Assembly: GCA_900543305.1 (NCBI GenBank)
Contig: UQQZ01000004.1
Location: 1-58,516, forward strand
Reading direction: 5' to 3'
Length of the DNA stretch: 58,516 nt
From: an uncultured Oscillospiraceae bacterium
GTDB lineage: Bacteria; Bacillota; Clostridia; Oscillospirales; Acutalibacteraceae
A program made the translations under genes and the position numbers. The notes under the pieces were generated by a model that saw nothing but the letters and a program-made list of their open reading frames with translations, searched no databases and was not told the DNA's origin. Shown piece after piece: positions 49,095 to 58,417 of this stretch; position 1 is the first letter of the stretch, and each line of letters opens with the position of its first letter.

Positions 49095-50372
49095 TTAGGT
49101 TTTGTTCCCGTTGCCGGGCTCCGTTTCCTCTTCCACAAAGCCCTCCTGCTTCAACAGGGTTTCAAACACGGTGATATCCGCGGAAATATCCATGGCTTCC
49201 TCTGTAAAGAGGGCGTCCAGTTGTTTTTCAAAGGCATCTGCCACCGTATGCATCATTCCCGCAATATTGAACATGGTAGAGGTGATGTTCTCACCCTTGA
49301 CCGATTGCTGGGATAGCCGCTGATAGCTGCCCAGCAGCTTCAGGGTGGTGGGCAGGTAATAACTCATGAATTTCCGAATTTGGGGGGCTTTTTCCGGATG
49401 ATCGGAAATATATCGGAAAATATCCGCCGACGCCCGTTCCATCCGGACAATGTCCGCTGAAAGGGTTTCCTCGGGAATGGCATCGTCCGCCTCCCGAAGC
49501 TTTCGCAGGTACTCCCGGCCCTCGTCGATGATCTTGTCCACCTCCGGGTTGCCGGTGTGGGATTTCTCCTCCTTTTCCGGCTCCTTGCGGGGTTCCTTTT
49601 TGGGTTCTTCCTTGGGCTTTTCCTGCTCTACCGGCACAAACCGCTTTTTGCCCTTAAAAAGGGCACCGGAAACCAGGAACACCAACACCAGCACCAGGGC
49701 GAAAATTCCAAAGTGGACCGGCTCGTAAAGGGGGGCCGTCAGGGCGTAGATCACTGCCGCAGCTCCGGTGATGTAAAACTTGGCAGGGCTGCCGGTGTGT
49801 ACCAGCTTCATGGGCGGCTGAGGGGTTCCAGGCGCCTGAGAGTAGGCAGGAGGTGTCCGCCGGGTCTGTTGGGGCTGAGGCTGCCGGGCCTTGGCCTGCT
49901 GGGTTTGCCTCTGGCGGGGTTGAGCCTGCCTGGGCGGTTGCTGAGGCCGAGGCGGCTGGTATCCCTGAGGAGGCACCGCCTGTCCCTTGGTTTGATAGCT
50001 GTAATGATAATAGCCGTTCCCGGTTTGAGCGCCGTTATTCTGGGGAGGCGTTCCCTGCTGCCGGGAATTGGATTGAGCCTGGTAAGGGGTTCCTTGGGGT
50101 GCCCGCCACTGGGGCGCCTGACCGCCTGTCCCTTGGGGGGGAGCCTGGGTTTGTCCGGTCCCGTTCCCCGGCTGAGAGGGACGGTAAGGATGGCCTGTCC
50201 CCTGGTTTCCCGGCTGAGAAAAGTTGCCGATGGCCTGATCTATCCCCTGGGCCGCTTTTCCCAACCCTTGGGCGATTTTCCCCGCCAGAGGGATCCCCGA
50301 ACCGGTCAGCGTCCTGTAAACCTGGGAGGAGTGCAGCTCCTCCTGCAAAGGACGATTCCCTTTCTGATCCAT
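49095..50372 (-). CDS. xpaC: XpaC-like (BCIP hydrolysis family) membrane protein
   Basis: 425 aa. N-terminal ~190 residues are low-complexity Gln/Pro/Arg-rich (QPPRQAQPRQRQTQQ); two TM helices (~200-217, 222-242); a Lys/Glu linker (EKPKEEPKKEPRKEPEKEE); and an XpaC-type helical domain (~285-405: DKIIDEGREYLRKLREAD, FMSYYLPTTLKLLGSYQRL). XpaC and TelA are usually adjacent, as here. Function not established. Confidence 0.88.
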   Translation of the reverse strand: MDQKGNRPLQEELHSSQVYRTLTGSGIPLAGKIAQGLGKAAQGIDQAIGNFSQPGNQGTGHPYRPSQPGNGTGQTQAPPQGTGGQAPQWRAPQGTPYQAQSNSRQQGTPPQNNGAQTGNGYYHYSYQTKGQAVPPQGYQPPRPQQPPRQAQPRQRQTQQAKARQPQPQQTRRTPPAYSQAPGTPQPPMKLVHTGSPAKFYITGAAAVIYALTAPLYEPVHFGIFALVLVLVFLVSGALFKGKKRFVPVEQEKPKEEPKKEPRKEPEKEEKSHTGNPEVDKIIDEGREYLRKLREADDAIPEETLSADIVRMERASADIFRYISDHPEKAPQIRKFMSYYLPTTLKLLGSYQRLSQQSVKGENITSTMFNIAGMMHTVADAFEKQLDALFTEEAMDISADITVFETLLKQEGFVEEETEPGNGNKT

Positions 50373-50425
50373 AAGTCTCCTCCCATCCTTTCAGGGCAAA
50401 TTCTCTAAAAAATAAGTTCTTTATC

Positions 50426-50455
50426 ATTGTACTTTGGAACACAGTCCGGTGTCAA
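50426..50455 (-). promoter_or_regulatory. promoter of xpaC-telA cluster
   Basis: TTGACA, 18-nt spacer, TACAAT on the minus strand, ~50 nt upstream of xpaC. Confidence 0.82.
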
Positions 50456-50524
50456 CTGAATTCTGGGGCGGTAAAAGGAGTTTTCAGGCCTTTTCCCTCC
50501 AGGGCCAGAAACTGGCTGTGCCGC

Positions 50525-51451
50525 TCACACGGGATGGGGATTTTCCACCGCCGGAAATTGGGCTTTCACCTGATCTCCCGTGGCGATGCCTTCCCGGAAC
50601 GCCGTAGCGGCACCGGCGGCTACGCCCCATCTCAGGCCTCCCTCGGCAGTGCCGTGGAGCAGGTAGCCGAACAGGAAACCGGCCACCAGAGAATCTCCCG
50701 CCCCCACAGTGGATACGGTTCGTCCCCGGACTCCGTGACAGTAGAGGCTCCGGCCTCCCTCCTCCAGAAGCAGGGCTCCCCGTTCTCCCATAGACACCAC
50801 CACGTTACGAGCGCCCATCCGCTGAAGCTGCAAGCCATATTCTTTGGCAGCCCCCACATCGGCAATTTCCACGCCGAACAGTTGGCCCAATTCCTCAGCG
50901 TTGGGCTTGATCAGGAAAGGTCGGTAGGGCAGCGCTGCCAACAGGGCGTCTCCGGTGGTGTCCACCACCAACCGGGCACCCCGGCGCCGGGCGGTTTCCA
51001 GGATCCGGGGATAGGCCCCTTCCGGCAACCCCGGAGGAAGGCTTCCCGCCAGCACCAGGAAATCCCCTGGTTCCAGGGTTTCCAGCTTTTCCAGCAGCCG
51101 GTCCACCCCCTCAGGCGGGATCTGAGGTCCTTCCCCGTTTAAGTCGGTTTCCTCTCCCTGAGGCGTACGCACTTTCACGTTGATGCGGGACGTTCCCTTT
51201 TCCAGCAGCACAAAATCCGTAGGACATCCCTGGGCCTCCAGCAGGCGGCAGATCTCCCGGCCGGAAAAACCAGCAGCCACGCCCAAAGCCCTGTTTTCCA
51301 CGCCCAGAGAACTGAGCAGCAGGGACACATTGACCCCTTTGCCTCCCGGGGCAAAGGCACTCTGGGAAAACCGCTGGATTGCCCCCTGCTCCAGGGTTTC
51401 CAGGGAGATAAGATAGTCCAGGGCCGGGTTGAGGGTCACTGTCATTATCAT
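50525..51451 (-). CDS. PfkB-family hexose-phosphate kinase (1-phosphofructokinase-like)
   Basis: 308 aa. MTVTLNPALDY start, substrate motif GGKGVNVSLLLSSLG, and ATP/catalytic motif VSTVGAGDSLVAGF with the base Asp. It is closest in pattern to 1-phosphofructokinase/tagatose-6-phosphate kinase. No fructose PTS or regulator gene adjoins it, so substrate is uncertain. Confidence 0.88.
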   Translation of the reverse strand: MIMTVTLNPALDYLISLETLEQGAIQRFSQSAFAPGGKGVNVSLLLSSLGVENRALGVAAGFSGREICRLLEAQGCPTDFVLLEKGTSRINVKVRTPQGEETDLNGEGPQIPPEGVDRLLEKLETLEPGDFLVLAGSLPPGLPEGAYPRILETARRRGARLVVDTTGDALLAALPYRPFLIKPNAEELGQLFGVEIADVGAAKEYGLQLQRMGARNVVVSMGERGALLLEEGGRSLYCHGVRGRTVSTVGAGDSLVAGFLFGYLLHGTAEGGLRWGVAAGAATAFREGIATGDQVKAQFPAVENPHPV

Positions 51452-51484
51452 ATTAAAGTCACGTCCTTACAAGTTTCTTAAGGT

Positions 51485-51513
51485 ATTCTATCATTTTGAA
51501 AAAATTTTTGCAA
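51485..51513 (-). promoter_or_regulatory. promoter of PfkB kinase gene
   Basis: TTGCAA, 17-nt spacer, TAGAAT on the minus strand. Confidence 0.65.
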
Positions 51514-51607
51514 TGACGGCCCGGAACGCATAGACGGCCCCGGATTGTGAAAGGCTATAGGCAGCACCGGGATTCCCGGCGAAAAACCAGGAAAGGAACC
51601 TTTCATT

Positions 51608-51862
51608 ATGTTGCGAAATAAACTTTGCGCCTTGGCTCTTGCCGCTTCCCTGGCCCTGCTGTTGGCAGGCTGCGGGGAAGAGGCGAAAAAAGATGTTTCC
51701 AGCACCGTCTCCCGAGTGGAGAGCGGCGCCGGGGAAACCGTTTCCCGCATTGAGAGCGGAATGGAGGAAGCTGGCAGCCGGGTAGGCTCTGCCATGGAAT
51801 CCATGATGGATCCCGATGAGAGCTCCTGGGAGGAGGCCTCTCCTACGCCCCAGCCTCGATAA
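51608..51862 (+). CDS. small lipoprotein
   Basis: 84 aa. Lipoprotein signal peptide with lipobox LLAGC (Cys22); the mature part has repeats of the SRVESGA/SRIESGM/SRVGSAM type and an acidic end (DPDESSWEEASPTPQPR). It is probably anchored in the membrane; function unknown. Followed by a terminator. Confidence 0.82.
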   Translation: MLRNKLCALALAASLALLLAGCGEEAKKDVSSTVSRVESGAGETVSRIESGMEEAGSRVGSAMESMMDPDESSWEEASPTPQPR

Positions 51863-51869
51863 CACCTTT

Positions 51870-51901
51870 GGCCGCTGCCTTCGGACAGCGGTCCTTTTTT
51901 T
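51870..51901 (+). terminator. terminator of lipoprotein gene
   Basis: GGCCGCTG / CAGCGGTC stem and T7 run. Confidence 0.88.
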
Positions 51902-51936
51902 ATGCCCGAGAGGCGAAGTTTTGCCCGGGAGATTCC

Positions 51937-51965
51937 TTGCTTCCCGATTCCACGTATGCTATACT
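51937..51965 (+). promoter_or_regulatory. promoter of epimerase-HAD operon
   Basis: TTGCTT, 17-nt spacer, TATACT; it supports the GTG start at 52019 rather than an upstream ATG. Confidence 0.72.
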
Positions 51966-52018
51966 GGTTTTGTATGCGGAATGCGCAATTTTTTGGGGGA
52001 AAAAGGAGTTGGAATACT

Positions 52019-52834
52019 GTGAAATACGGCGTACAGATTTTTGGCTGCCTGCCGGAATTCCGGCGGGATCCCAAGGGATTCCTGGTGCGGCTGGAGTCCA
52101 TGGGCTATGGCCAGGTGGAACCCTGCGTCATTTTCGGCCGGGAAGAAGACTACCCTTCCTCCCTGTGGCAGCGGCTTTGGAAACCGGAGGAGGTTCCCGC
52201 CTTTGAAGAGGAAATGAATCAACTGGGACTGAAACTCAGTTCCTGTCATGTGTTTGCCCGGGAGCTGGACTCCCTGGGGGACCAGCTGCTGGAGCTGGCA
52301 AAAAACACCTCCATCGACACCTTTGTGGTCAACTGCCCTCAGAGCGCGTTGGGGCCTGGATATCTGGAGTTTGCCGCCGCCTGCCGGAGCCTGGCCGCCC
52401 AGCTGGGACAGCAGGGGGTTTCCCTGTGGTTGCACAACGGCGGTCCGGAAATCGCCGCCCGAGTGGAACGGGACGGCCAGGAAATCACTCTGTTGGAAGC
52501 TATTTTACAGGAGGCCGGGGAAGGCCTGGGGGCCCAGATCGACACGGGATGGGTTCTGTTCGGAGGCATTGATCCCGCTTCCTTTTTACAAAAGCTGGGC
52601 AGCCGGGTCAAATCCGTCCATTTTAAGGACATGGCTCCCGACTGCCAGCACCGGTCCGGCATGGACCGCTTTGCGGTATTGGGCAAGGGGATTACGGATA
52701 TCCCCTCGGTGTTGAGGGCCATTCCCTCTTCCGTGGGATCGGTTTTGGTAGATCAGGACGCCAGCCAAGGAGATTTCCTCCAGGATTTGGAAGATTCTCT
52801 GAAAGCCCTTCACCGAGAGGAGGTGTCCCTGTGA
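52019..52834 (+). CDS. sugar phosphate isomerase/epimerase-like TIM-barrel protein
   Basis: 271 aa, GTG start (AAAGGAG upstream). TIM-barrel AP-endonuclease-2/xylose-isomerase-like features: GVQIFGCLPEF, KLSSCHVF, FVVNCPQ, VSLWLHNGGPE, GAQIDTGWVLFGG, VHFKDMAPD and a late acidic residue in VLVDQDASQGD. The substrate sugar is not evident. The stop overlaps the next gene's GTG by 4 nt. Confidence 0.88.
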   Translation: MKYGVQIFGCLPEFRRDPKGFLVRLESMGYGQVEPCVIFGREEDYPSSLWQRLWKPEEVPAFEEEMNQLGLKLSSCHVFARELDSLGDQLLELAKNTSIDTFVVNCPQSALGPGYLEFAAACRSLAAQLGQQGVSLWLHNGGPEIAARVERDGQEITLLEAILQEAGEGLGAQIDTGWVLFGGIDPASFLQKLGSRVKSVHFKDMAPDCQHRSGMDRFAVLGKGITDIPSVLRAIPSSVGSVLVDQDASQGDFLQDLEDSLKALHREEVSL

Positions 52835-53541
52835 TTCGCTGCTGTATTTTCGACGCCGATGGCACTTTGCTGGACTCCATGACCATGTGGCGGGATCTCA
52901 GCTATGTGTATGCGGCCCAAAAGGGGCTCACCGTCCCCCAAGGGCTGCACCGGACCCTCAACCGCCTGAGCATGGAACAGTGCGCCGCCTATTACCAATC
53001 TCTGGGAGCCACCGGCACCGTGGAGGAGATCGTTGGGGAACTGGGAGAATGCGCCCTGGAGGGATACCGGAATCGGGTGGAAGAAAAGCCCCACGCCCGG
53101 GAATTTCTCCAGCTGCTCCGGGATAATCACATCCCTGTGGCAGTGGCCACCGCTTCCAACCGGGAGGGGATCCTTCTGGCTCTGGAACGGCTCCAGATGC
53201 TGCCCCTGGTGGACCTACTGCTCACCTGCGGGGAGGTGGGAAAAAGCAAGGAGCATCCCGATATTTTCCTGGCTTGCGCCCAGCGGCTGGGAGCAACCCC
53301 CAAGGAAAGCGTGGTCTTTGAGGATTCCGCCTATGCCATCCGCACCGCCAAGGCTGCCGGGTTCGCGGTGGTGGGAGTGGAGGACAGCGTCTCCGTGGAC
53401 GGAGAAGGCCCTGGAGAATCCCGGGAAGGGATTGCCGCCAGTTCCGACTTTTATCTGAAAGATTACCGGGAGCTGATCCGCCTGCTGACCCCGCCGGAAG
53501 ACATGGGGCAAAGCCTGGAACAACTTCTGTCCAACCCTTGA
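52831..53541 (+). CDS. HAD-superfamily hydrolase (beta-phosphoglucomutase-like)
   Basis: 236 aa, GTG start overlapping the epimerase stop (GTGA). Motif I IFDADGTLLDSM, cap domain, motif II VAVATASNREG, Lys in EVGKSKEHPDIF and motif IV VVFEDSAYAIRTAKAAG are present. It acts on a phosphorylated sugar or related metabolite, plausibly in the same pathway as the coupled epimerase. Confidence 0.9.
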   Translation: MIRCCIFDADGTLLDSMTMWRDLSYVYAAQKGLTVPQGLHRTLNRLSMEQCAAYYQSLGATGTVEEIVGELGECALEGYRNRVEEKPHAREFLQLLRDNHIPVAVATASNREGILLALERLQMLPLVDLLLTCGEVGKSKEHPDIFLACAQRLGATPKESVVFEDSAYAIRTAKAAGFAVVGVEDSVSVDGEGPGESREGIAASSDFYLKDYRELIRLLTPPEDMGQSLEQLLSNP

Positions 53542-53583
53542 CAGAAAAAGAATTTAACCATTGAGGAGAAAAAGAACAACCCT

Positions 53584-55002
53584 ATGAGCACTTTTCGCAG
53601 AAAATTCATTGGCACCCGGGCTTTCTATGCCTCGGTGCTGGCCCTTTTGGTGCCCATGATTGTCCAACAGGGCATCACCCAGTTCGTCAACCTTCTGGAC
53701 AACGTGATGGTAGGCCGGCTGGGCACCACCCCCATGTCCGGGGTGGCCATCGTCAACCAGATCGTCTTCATTTTCAACCTGACCATCTTCGGTGGCTTGT
53801 CCGGCGCCTCCATCTTCGGCGCCCAGTTCTTCGGCAAAAAAGATCAGGAAGGCCTCCGGTACACCTTGCGGTTTCGGCTGGTATTCAGCCTGGTGGTCAC
53901 CGCTTTGGGCATCCTGGTGTTTCTGCTGTTTGGCACCCAGCTGTTCCAGCTCTATCTCAACGAGGAAGCCTCTACTCCCGAAGAAATCGCCTTGACCTTG
54001 ACTTACGCCAAGGAATACATAGCCATCATTCTCTGGGGCCTGCTCCCCTTTGCCTTGGTCCAGTGCTTTTCCAGCACCCTCCGGGACGTGGGAGAAACCT
54101 TCTCCCCCATGATCGCCAGTGTCATCGCCATTTGCGTGAACCTGGTGGGCAACTACCTGCTGATCTTCGGCAGCTTCGGTTTCCCCAAGATGGGTGTGGC
54201 CGGCGCCGCTTTGGCCACGGTCATCGCCCGGTATGTGGAAATGGCCTACCTGCTGCTGCGCACCTACCTGCACCGGAAAAATTTCCCCTTTGTCCAGGGA
54301 TTGTTCCGGGACTTCCGGGTGCCCTGGTCCCTGATCAAGCAGATTGCCATCACCGGCACCCCGCTACTTTTAAACGAGACCCTCTGGTCCATCGGCACCG
54401 CCATGGTCAACATGTGCTACGCCACCCGGGGGTTGGAAGCCGTGGCAGCCACCAACATCAACTCTACCGTGTGGAATCTGTTCGCCATTGTCATGATGGC
54501 CATGGGCAACGCCATTGGCATCCTCTCCGGACAGCTGCTGGGGGCCAATGACATTCCCGGAGCCAAGGACACCGTGCGGAAACTGTTGTTTTTCAGCGTC
54601 TGCGCCAATGCGGTCATCGGTGGAATCATTGTGGCCTGCTCTCCCCTGATTCCCTACATCTACAACACGGAACCCACCGTCCGGCAGACAGCCACCCAGC
54701 TGCTGACCATCTCCGGTTGTTTCCTGCCTCTGACCTCTTACGTCCACGGCACCTACTTCACCATCCGGTCCGGAGGTAAAACCTTTGTCACCTTCCTCTT
54801 TGACTGTGTATTCACCTGGGTGGTGTGTTTGCCCATCGCCTTCTGCCTGTGTCAGTTTACCGGGCTTTCAGTGGTGTGGGTGTTCTTCTTTGTGTCCAGT
54901 GCGGACATCATCAAGGCCGTGATCGGAACCATCATGCTGGTTTCCGGAGTTTGGGCCAAAAACGTGGTGGGCAGTCAAACTTCCGCCCCCTCACAAACAT
55001 AA
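53584..55002 (+). CDS. MATE-family efflux transporter (second copy)
   Basis: 472 aa with twelve predicted TM helices; LVPMIVQQGITQFVNLLDNVMVGRLGTTPMSGVAIVNQ in the first half and ITGTPLLLNETLWSIGTAMVNMCYATRG in the second. It is diverged from the MATE at 41.9 kb rather than a recent duplicate. Substrate unknown. Confidence 0.94.
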   Translation: MSTFRRKFIGTRAFYASVLALLVPMIVQQGITQFVNLLDNVMVGRLGTTPMSGVAIVNQIVFIFNLTIFGGLSGASIFGAQFFGKKDQEGLRYTLRFRLVFSLVVTALGILVFLLFGTQLFQLYLNEEASTPEEIALTLTYAKEYIAIILWGLLPFALVQCFSSTLRDVGETFSPMIASVIAICVNLVGNYLLIFGSFGFPKMGVAGAALATVIARYVEMAYLLLRTYLHRKNFPFVQGLFRDFRVPWSLIKQIAITGTPLLLNETLWSIGTAMVNMCYATRGLEAVAATNINSTVWNLFAIVMMAMGNAIGILSGQLLGANDIPGAKDTVRKLLFFSVCANAVIGGIIVACSPLIPYIYNTEPTVRQTATQLLTISGCFLPLTSYVHGTYFTIRSGGKTFVTFLFDCVFTWVVCLPIAFCLCQFTGLSVVWVFFFVSSADIIKAVIGTIMLVSGVWAKNVVGSQTSAPSQT

Positions 55003-55055
55003 TTCCCGGGATCTCCCGGCTCAATCCATCGTCACAAAAAGAAAGGAATGGTTTC

Positions 55056-55802
55056 ATGGAACAAAAGGAAGAGCTGCTTTATCCCTATCGCTATGAGATG
55101 CACTGCCACACCAATTGGTGCAGCCGCTGCGCCCACAACAGCCCCCAGGAAATGGCCCAGGCCTATTGGAAAAAAGGTTACGCCGGCATGGTGATCACCG
55201 ACCACTTTCTTCTGGGCAACAGCGCCGTGGATCAGTCCCTCCCTTGGGAGGAAAAAATGCGCGCCTATGACGCCCCCCGTCAGGCCGTCCAGGAATGGGC
55301 CCAGCAGCAAGGCGTGGACTTTCAGGCGTTTTTGGGCCTGGAACACCACTACGGCAGCGGCAAGGAAGTGCTCACCTATGGCATCGACCTGGAGTTTCTC
55401 CTTTGCCACCCGAACCTGCACCTGCTCTCCCTGAAGGACTACACAGACACCGTTCGCCAGGGGGGAGGATTGATCTCCATGGCCCACCCCTATCGGGAGG
55501 AGCCCTATATCGACCCCAACGTGCTGCCCCAGCCCGATTGTCTGGACGGGGCCGAAGCCTTTAACTATGGCAATCGGACGGACCGGGAAAATCAGAGGGC
55601 GGTGGAGCTGATCCGGAAATATCACCTGATCCCCACCTCCGGCGGAGACATTCACAGCATTTTGGAGCCCGGTCTGGGCCAGGCGGGCATTGCCCTGAAA
55701 GAACGGGCCCGGTCCTCTCAGGACCTGGTGGACGCCCTCCGGTCGGGAGACTACCGGCTCATCATTCGGGACCGGTTGGTGGCTCCCGAAGACATTTTGT
55801 AA
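55056..55802 (+). CDS. PHP-domain phosphoesterase
   Basis: 248 aa from ATG 55056 (AAAGGA upstream). Metal-site motifs: EMHCHTNWC, GMVITDHF, LGLEHHYG, ISMAHPYREEP and a final SGGDIHSI. This pattern is of the PHP/histidinol-phosphatase-like family, acting on phosphomonoesters or nucleotides. Ends with a hairpin. Confidence 0.9.
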   Translation: MEQKEELLYPYRYEMHCHTNWCSRCAHNSPQEMAQAYWKKGYAGMVITDHFLLGNSAVDQSLPWEEKMRAYDAPRQAVQEWAQQQGVDFQAFLGLEHHYGSGKEVLTYGIDLEFLLCHPNLHLLSLKDYTDTVRQGGGLISMAHPYREEPYIDPNVLPQPDCLDGAEAFNYGNRTDRENQRAVELIRKYHLIPTSGGDIHSILEPGLGQAGIALKERARSSQDLVDALRSGDYRLIIRDRLVAPEDIL

Positions 55803-55826
55803 AAGTTCCGCCTTGAGCGGAACTTT
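55802..55826 (+). terminator. hairpin after PHP gene
   Basis: AAAGTTCCGC-cttga-GCGGAACTTT perfect stem; short T-run, so strength is uncertain. Confidence 0.6.
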
Positions 55827-55900
55827 GGGAGTTGTATCATTAAGAAGGTTTGCCTGAATCGCAGGCTGCCCATAGATTCTTTTGGGAAGGATGATCTATT

Positions 55901-56785
55901 ATGGAAGTCTTGACACAACAACGGCCCTTTCAAGAGCGGGACGCCATTTCCATTCTGGAAACGGTGGACGTGGTCACCGGGGAGCGCCAGGTGCTCCGGG
56001 AATTTGACCACTTGATCGAGGCCCCCAACTGGCTCCCCACCGGAGACGCTCTCCTTTACAACGCGGGAGGCCGGCTGTGGCTGTACCATCTGGCCTCCGG
56101 GGAAAGCAAGGAGATTGACACAGGCTTTGTCCGCCGGTGCAACAACGACCATGTGCTGTCCCCGGACGGGAAGTCCGTGGGCCTCAGCCAGGGCACGGTG
56201 GAGGACGGCCGGTCCCGGGTGTACACGGTGCCCCTTTCCGGAGGTGTACCCCGGTTGGTGACCCCCATAGCCCCCAGCTATCTCCACGGCTGGTCCCCAG
56301 ACGGGAAAACCTTGGCCTACTGCGCCGAACGGAACGGAAACTTCGACATCTACACCATTCCCCTGGAAGGCGGGGAGGAAACCCGCCTTACCGACGCCCC
56401 GGGCTTGGATGACGGGCCAGAGTACTCTCCCGATGGGAAGCACATCTGGTTTAACTCCGTGCGCAGCGGGTTGATGCAGGTATGGCGCATGAACGCCGAC
56501 GGTTCGGAGCAGACCCGCATGACCTGGGAGGAAGACTCCAACTGCTGGTTCCCCCACCTCTCCCCCGACGGAACCCAGGTGGCCTACATCGCCTATAAAA
56601 AGGGCGACGTGGAGCCCGGCGCCCATCCCCCTCACAAAAATGTGGAGATCCGCCTGATGAGCGCTCAGGGAGGGGAGTCCCGGGTGCTGGTAAAGCTCTT
56701 CGGCGGCCAGGGAACGCTCAATGTAAACAGCTGGTCTCCCTGCGGCAAAAAGCTGGCTTTTGTCAGCTACCGGCTGAGGGATTGA
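55901..56785 (+). CDS. TolB-like PD40 beta-propeller protein
   Basis: 294 aa, no signal peptide. Repeated blades with LSPDGK, WSPDGKTLAYCAERNGNFDIYTIPL, YSPDGKHIWFNSVRSGLMQVWRMNADGSEQTRMT and LSPDGTQVAYIAY. Cytosolic PD40 proteins of this kind act as scaffolds or as companions of peptidases or oligosaccharide metabolism; no specific role is visible. Confidence 0.9.
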   Translation: MEVLTQQRPFQERDAISILETVDVVTGERQVLREFDHLIEAPNWLPTGDALLYNAGGRLWLYHLASGESKEIDTGFVRRCNNDHVLSPDGKSVGLSQGTVEDGRSRVYTVPLSGGVPRLVTPIAPSYLHGWSPDGKTLAYCAERNGNFDIYTIPLEGGEETRLTDAPGLDDGPEYSPDGKHIWFNSVRSGLMQVWRMNADGSEQTRMTWEEDSNCWFPHLSPDGTQVAYIAYKKGDVEPGAHPPHKNVEIRLMSAQGGESRVLVKLFGGQGTLNVNSWSPCGKKLAFVSYRLRD

Positions 56786-56797
56786 CCTGAAAAACGG

Positions 56798-56830
56798 AAG
56801 CGTCCGGCAATTTGCCCGGGCGCTTTTTGT
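56798..56830 (+). terminator. terminator of PD40 gene
   Basis: AAGCGtCCGG / CCGGgCGCTT stem followed by TTTTTGTTTT. Confidence 0.82.
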
Positions 56831-56962
56831 TTTCCACAGGCGGGAGGATTTTGGTGGAAAACAGTCCAACTTTTCCAAACGCCTTGATTTTTTTCCTGCC
56901 TTGTGGGAAAATAAAGAACGCAGTCAGTCAATGGCGCCATGAGAAGATGGGGGGATTTTGCT

Positions 56963-58168
56963 ATGGAATCATTGCGCGAATTGTATCGAATCGGCCGGGG
57001 GCCTTCCAGCTCCCACACCATGGGACCTTCCCATGCGTCCACTCTGTTCCGGCAGGCCTTTCCCCAGGCGGACCGGTTTGAAGCCACCTTGTACGGTTCC
57101 TTGGCCAAAACCGGCAAAGGCCACCTGACGGATGTGGCCATTCGGGATGCCTTTGCCCCATTGCCTACGGACATCTGCTTCGACCTGGATACGCCGGAAG
57201 AAACTTTGCCCCATCCCAATACCATGGAACTCAGGGCTTTTTCCGGAGAAACCACCTTGGGCTCCTGGCGGGTATTCAGCGTGGGAGGCGGGAAAATTGA
57301 AATTGAGGGACAACCCTCTGTGGCCCCTCAGGACGTGTACCCCCTCTCCACTTTCCGGGAGATCAAGGAATACTGCCAGCGGGAAGGAAAATTCCTGTGG
57401 CAGTATGTGGAGGAAAACGAAGGGGTGGAAATCTGGGACTACCTGCGGGATGTGTGGAAGCAGATGAAGGACACCGTTTACGCAGGCCTCAATGCTGATG
57501 GAGTGCTCCACGGAGGATTGGGCGTCCAGCGGAAGGCCAAATACCTGATCCGCCAGCGCCACATGGATGAAAGTGCCGAAACCCGGGAAAACCGGAAGGT
57601 GTGCGCCTACGCCTTTGCCGTCAGCGAGGAAAACGCGGGAGGCGGCGTGGTGGTCACTGCACCTACCTGCGGTGCCTCCGGCGTTTTGCCTGCGGTGCTG
57701 TTGTTCAAACAGGAGCAGCAGGGCTTTACCGACACCGACGTGCTGCACGCTCTGGCCGCTGCGGGAGTGATCGGCAACATCCTCAAGACAAACGCCTCCA
57801 TATCGGGGGCAGAATGCGGCTGCCAGGCGGAAATCGGCAGCGCTTGTTCCATGGCCGCGGCAGGCCTGGCAGAGCTGTACCACATGGACCTGGATCAGAT
57901 TGAATACGCCGCCGAAGTGGCCATGGAGCACCATCTGGGTCTCACCTGCGATCCCATTGGAGGCCTTGTGCAGATTCCCTGTATCGAGCGAAATGCGGTG
58001 GCCGCCATGCGGGCCATCAACGCTTTGAGCTTGGCCAATTTTCTCACCTACACCCGCAAGATCTCCTTTGACATGGTGGTCAAGACCATGTACGAGACGG
58101 GTCGGGATTTGTTCTCCAAGTATCGAGAAACCAGTGAAGGCGGCCTGGCCAAAATCTACACCGAATGA
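56963..58168 (+). CDS. sdaA: L-serine ammonia-lyase (single-chain, iron-sulfur type)
   Basis: 401 aa. The beta domain begins SLRELYRIGRGPSSSHTMGPSHA. The catalytic alpha domain has [4Fe-4S] ligand cysteines in TAPTCGASG (~236), ECGCQAEIGSACSMA and LTCDPIGGLVQIPC. It converts L-serine to pyruvate and ammonia. Start ATG 56963 lies behind a G-rich ribosome site; an upstream ATG at 56939 is less likely. Sequence spans both SdaAA and SdaAB equivalents. Confidence 0.94.
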   Translation: MESLRELYRIGRGPSSSHTMGPSHASTLFRQAFPQADRFEATLYGSLAKTGKGHLTDVAIRDAFAPLPTDICFDLDTPEETLPHPNTMELRAFSGETTLGSWRVFSVGGGKIEIEGQPSVAPQDVYPLSTFREIKEYCQREGKFLWQYVEENEGVEIWDYLRDVWKQMKDTVYAGLNADGVLHGGLGVQRKAKYLIRQRHMDESAETRENRKVCAYAFAVSEENAGGGVVVTAPTCGASGVLPAVLLFKQEQQGFTDTDVLHALAAAGVIGNILKTNASISGAECGCQAEIGSACSMAAAGLAELYHMDLDQIEYAAEVAMEHHLGLTCDPIGGLVQIPCIERNAVAAMRAINALSLANFLTYTRKISFDMVVKTMYETGRDLFSKYRETSEGGLAKIYTE

Positions 58169-58172
58169 TCGG

Positions 58173-58202
58173 TTGACAGCCCCCCTCTTTTTCCGGTATA
58201 AT
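58173..58202 (+). promoter_or_regulatory. tRNA-Pro promoter
   Basis: TTGACA, 18-nt spacer, TATAAT, 43 nt before the tRNA. Confidence 0.88.
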
Positions 58203-58244
58203 AGATACAGTTGAATTTGGGCTTTCCTCCGGGAAAGCCTTCTT

Positions 58245-58320
58245 CGAGGTGTTGCGCAGTTGGTAGCGCGCGTGGTTTGGGACCACGAGGCCGCAGGTTC
58301 GAGTCCTGTCACCTCGACCA
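58245..58320 (+). tRNA. tRNA-Pro(TGG)
   Basis: Complete cloverleaf: acceptor CGAGGTG / CACCTCG, D-arm GCGC..GCGC, anticodon stem-loop CGTGG-TTTGGGA-CCACG with anticodon TGG, T-arm GCAGG-TTCGAGT-CCTGT, and encoded CCA. The 3' end may be a second integration site (see findings). Confidence 0.97.
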
Positions 58321-58322
58321 GC

Positions 58323-58365
58323 AAAATGCCATAGATTCGTTAGAATCTATGGCATTTTCTTTTTC
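58323..58365 (+). terminator. tRNA-Pro terminator
   Basis: AATGCCATAGATTC-gtta-GAATCTATGGCATT followed by TTCTTTTT. Confidence 0.9.
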
Positions 58366-58373
58366 AAGTACAC

Positions 58374-58417
58374 TTTAGTACACACTTGCCCATTTTCTCT
58401 GCAAGCTGTGTACTAAA
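58374..58417. repeat. inverted repeat at the 3' end of the edge gene
   Basis: TTTAGTACACACTTGC and GCAAGCTGTGTACTAAA pair over 15-16 bp with a single bulged base around an 11-nt loop. It covers the stop codon of the edge fragment. Confidence 0.8.

Noticed and set aside
56969..58324. 451-aa minus-strand ORF starting in tRNA-Pro
   Set aside because: Its start is antisense tRNA and the rest is the opposite strand of sdaA, which has clear motifs and a ribosome site.
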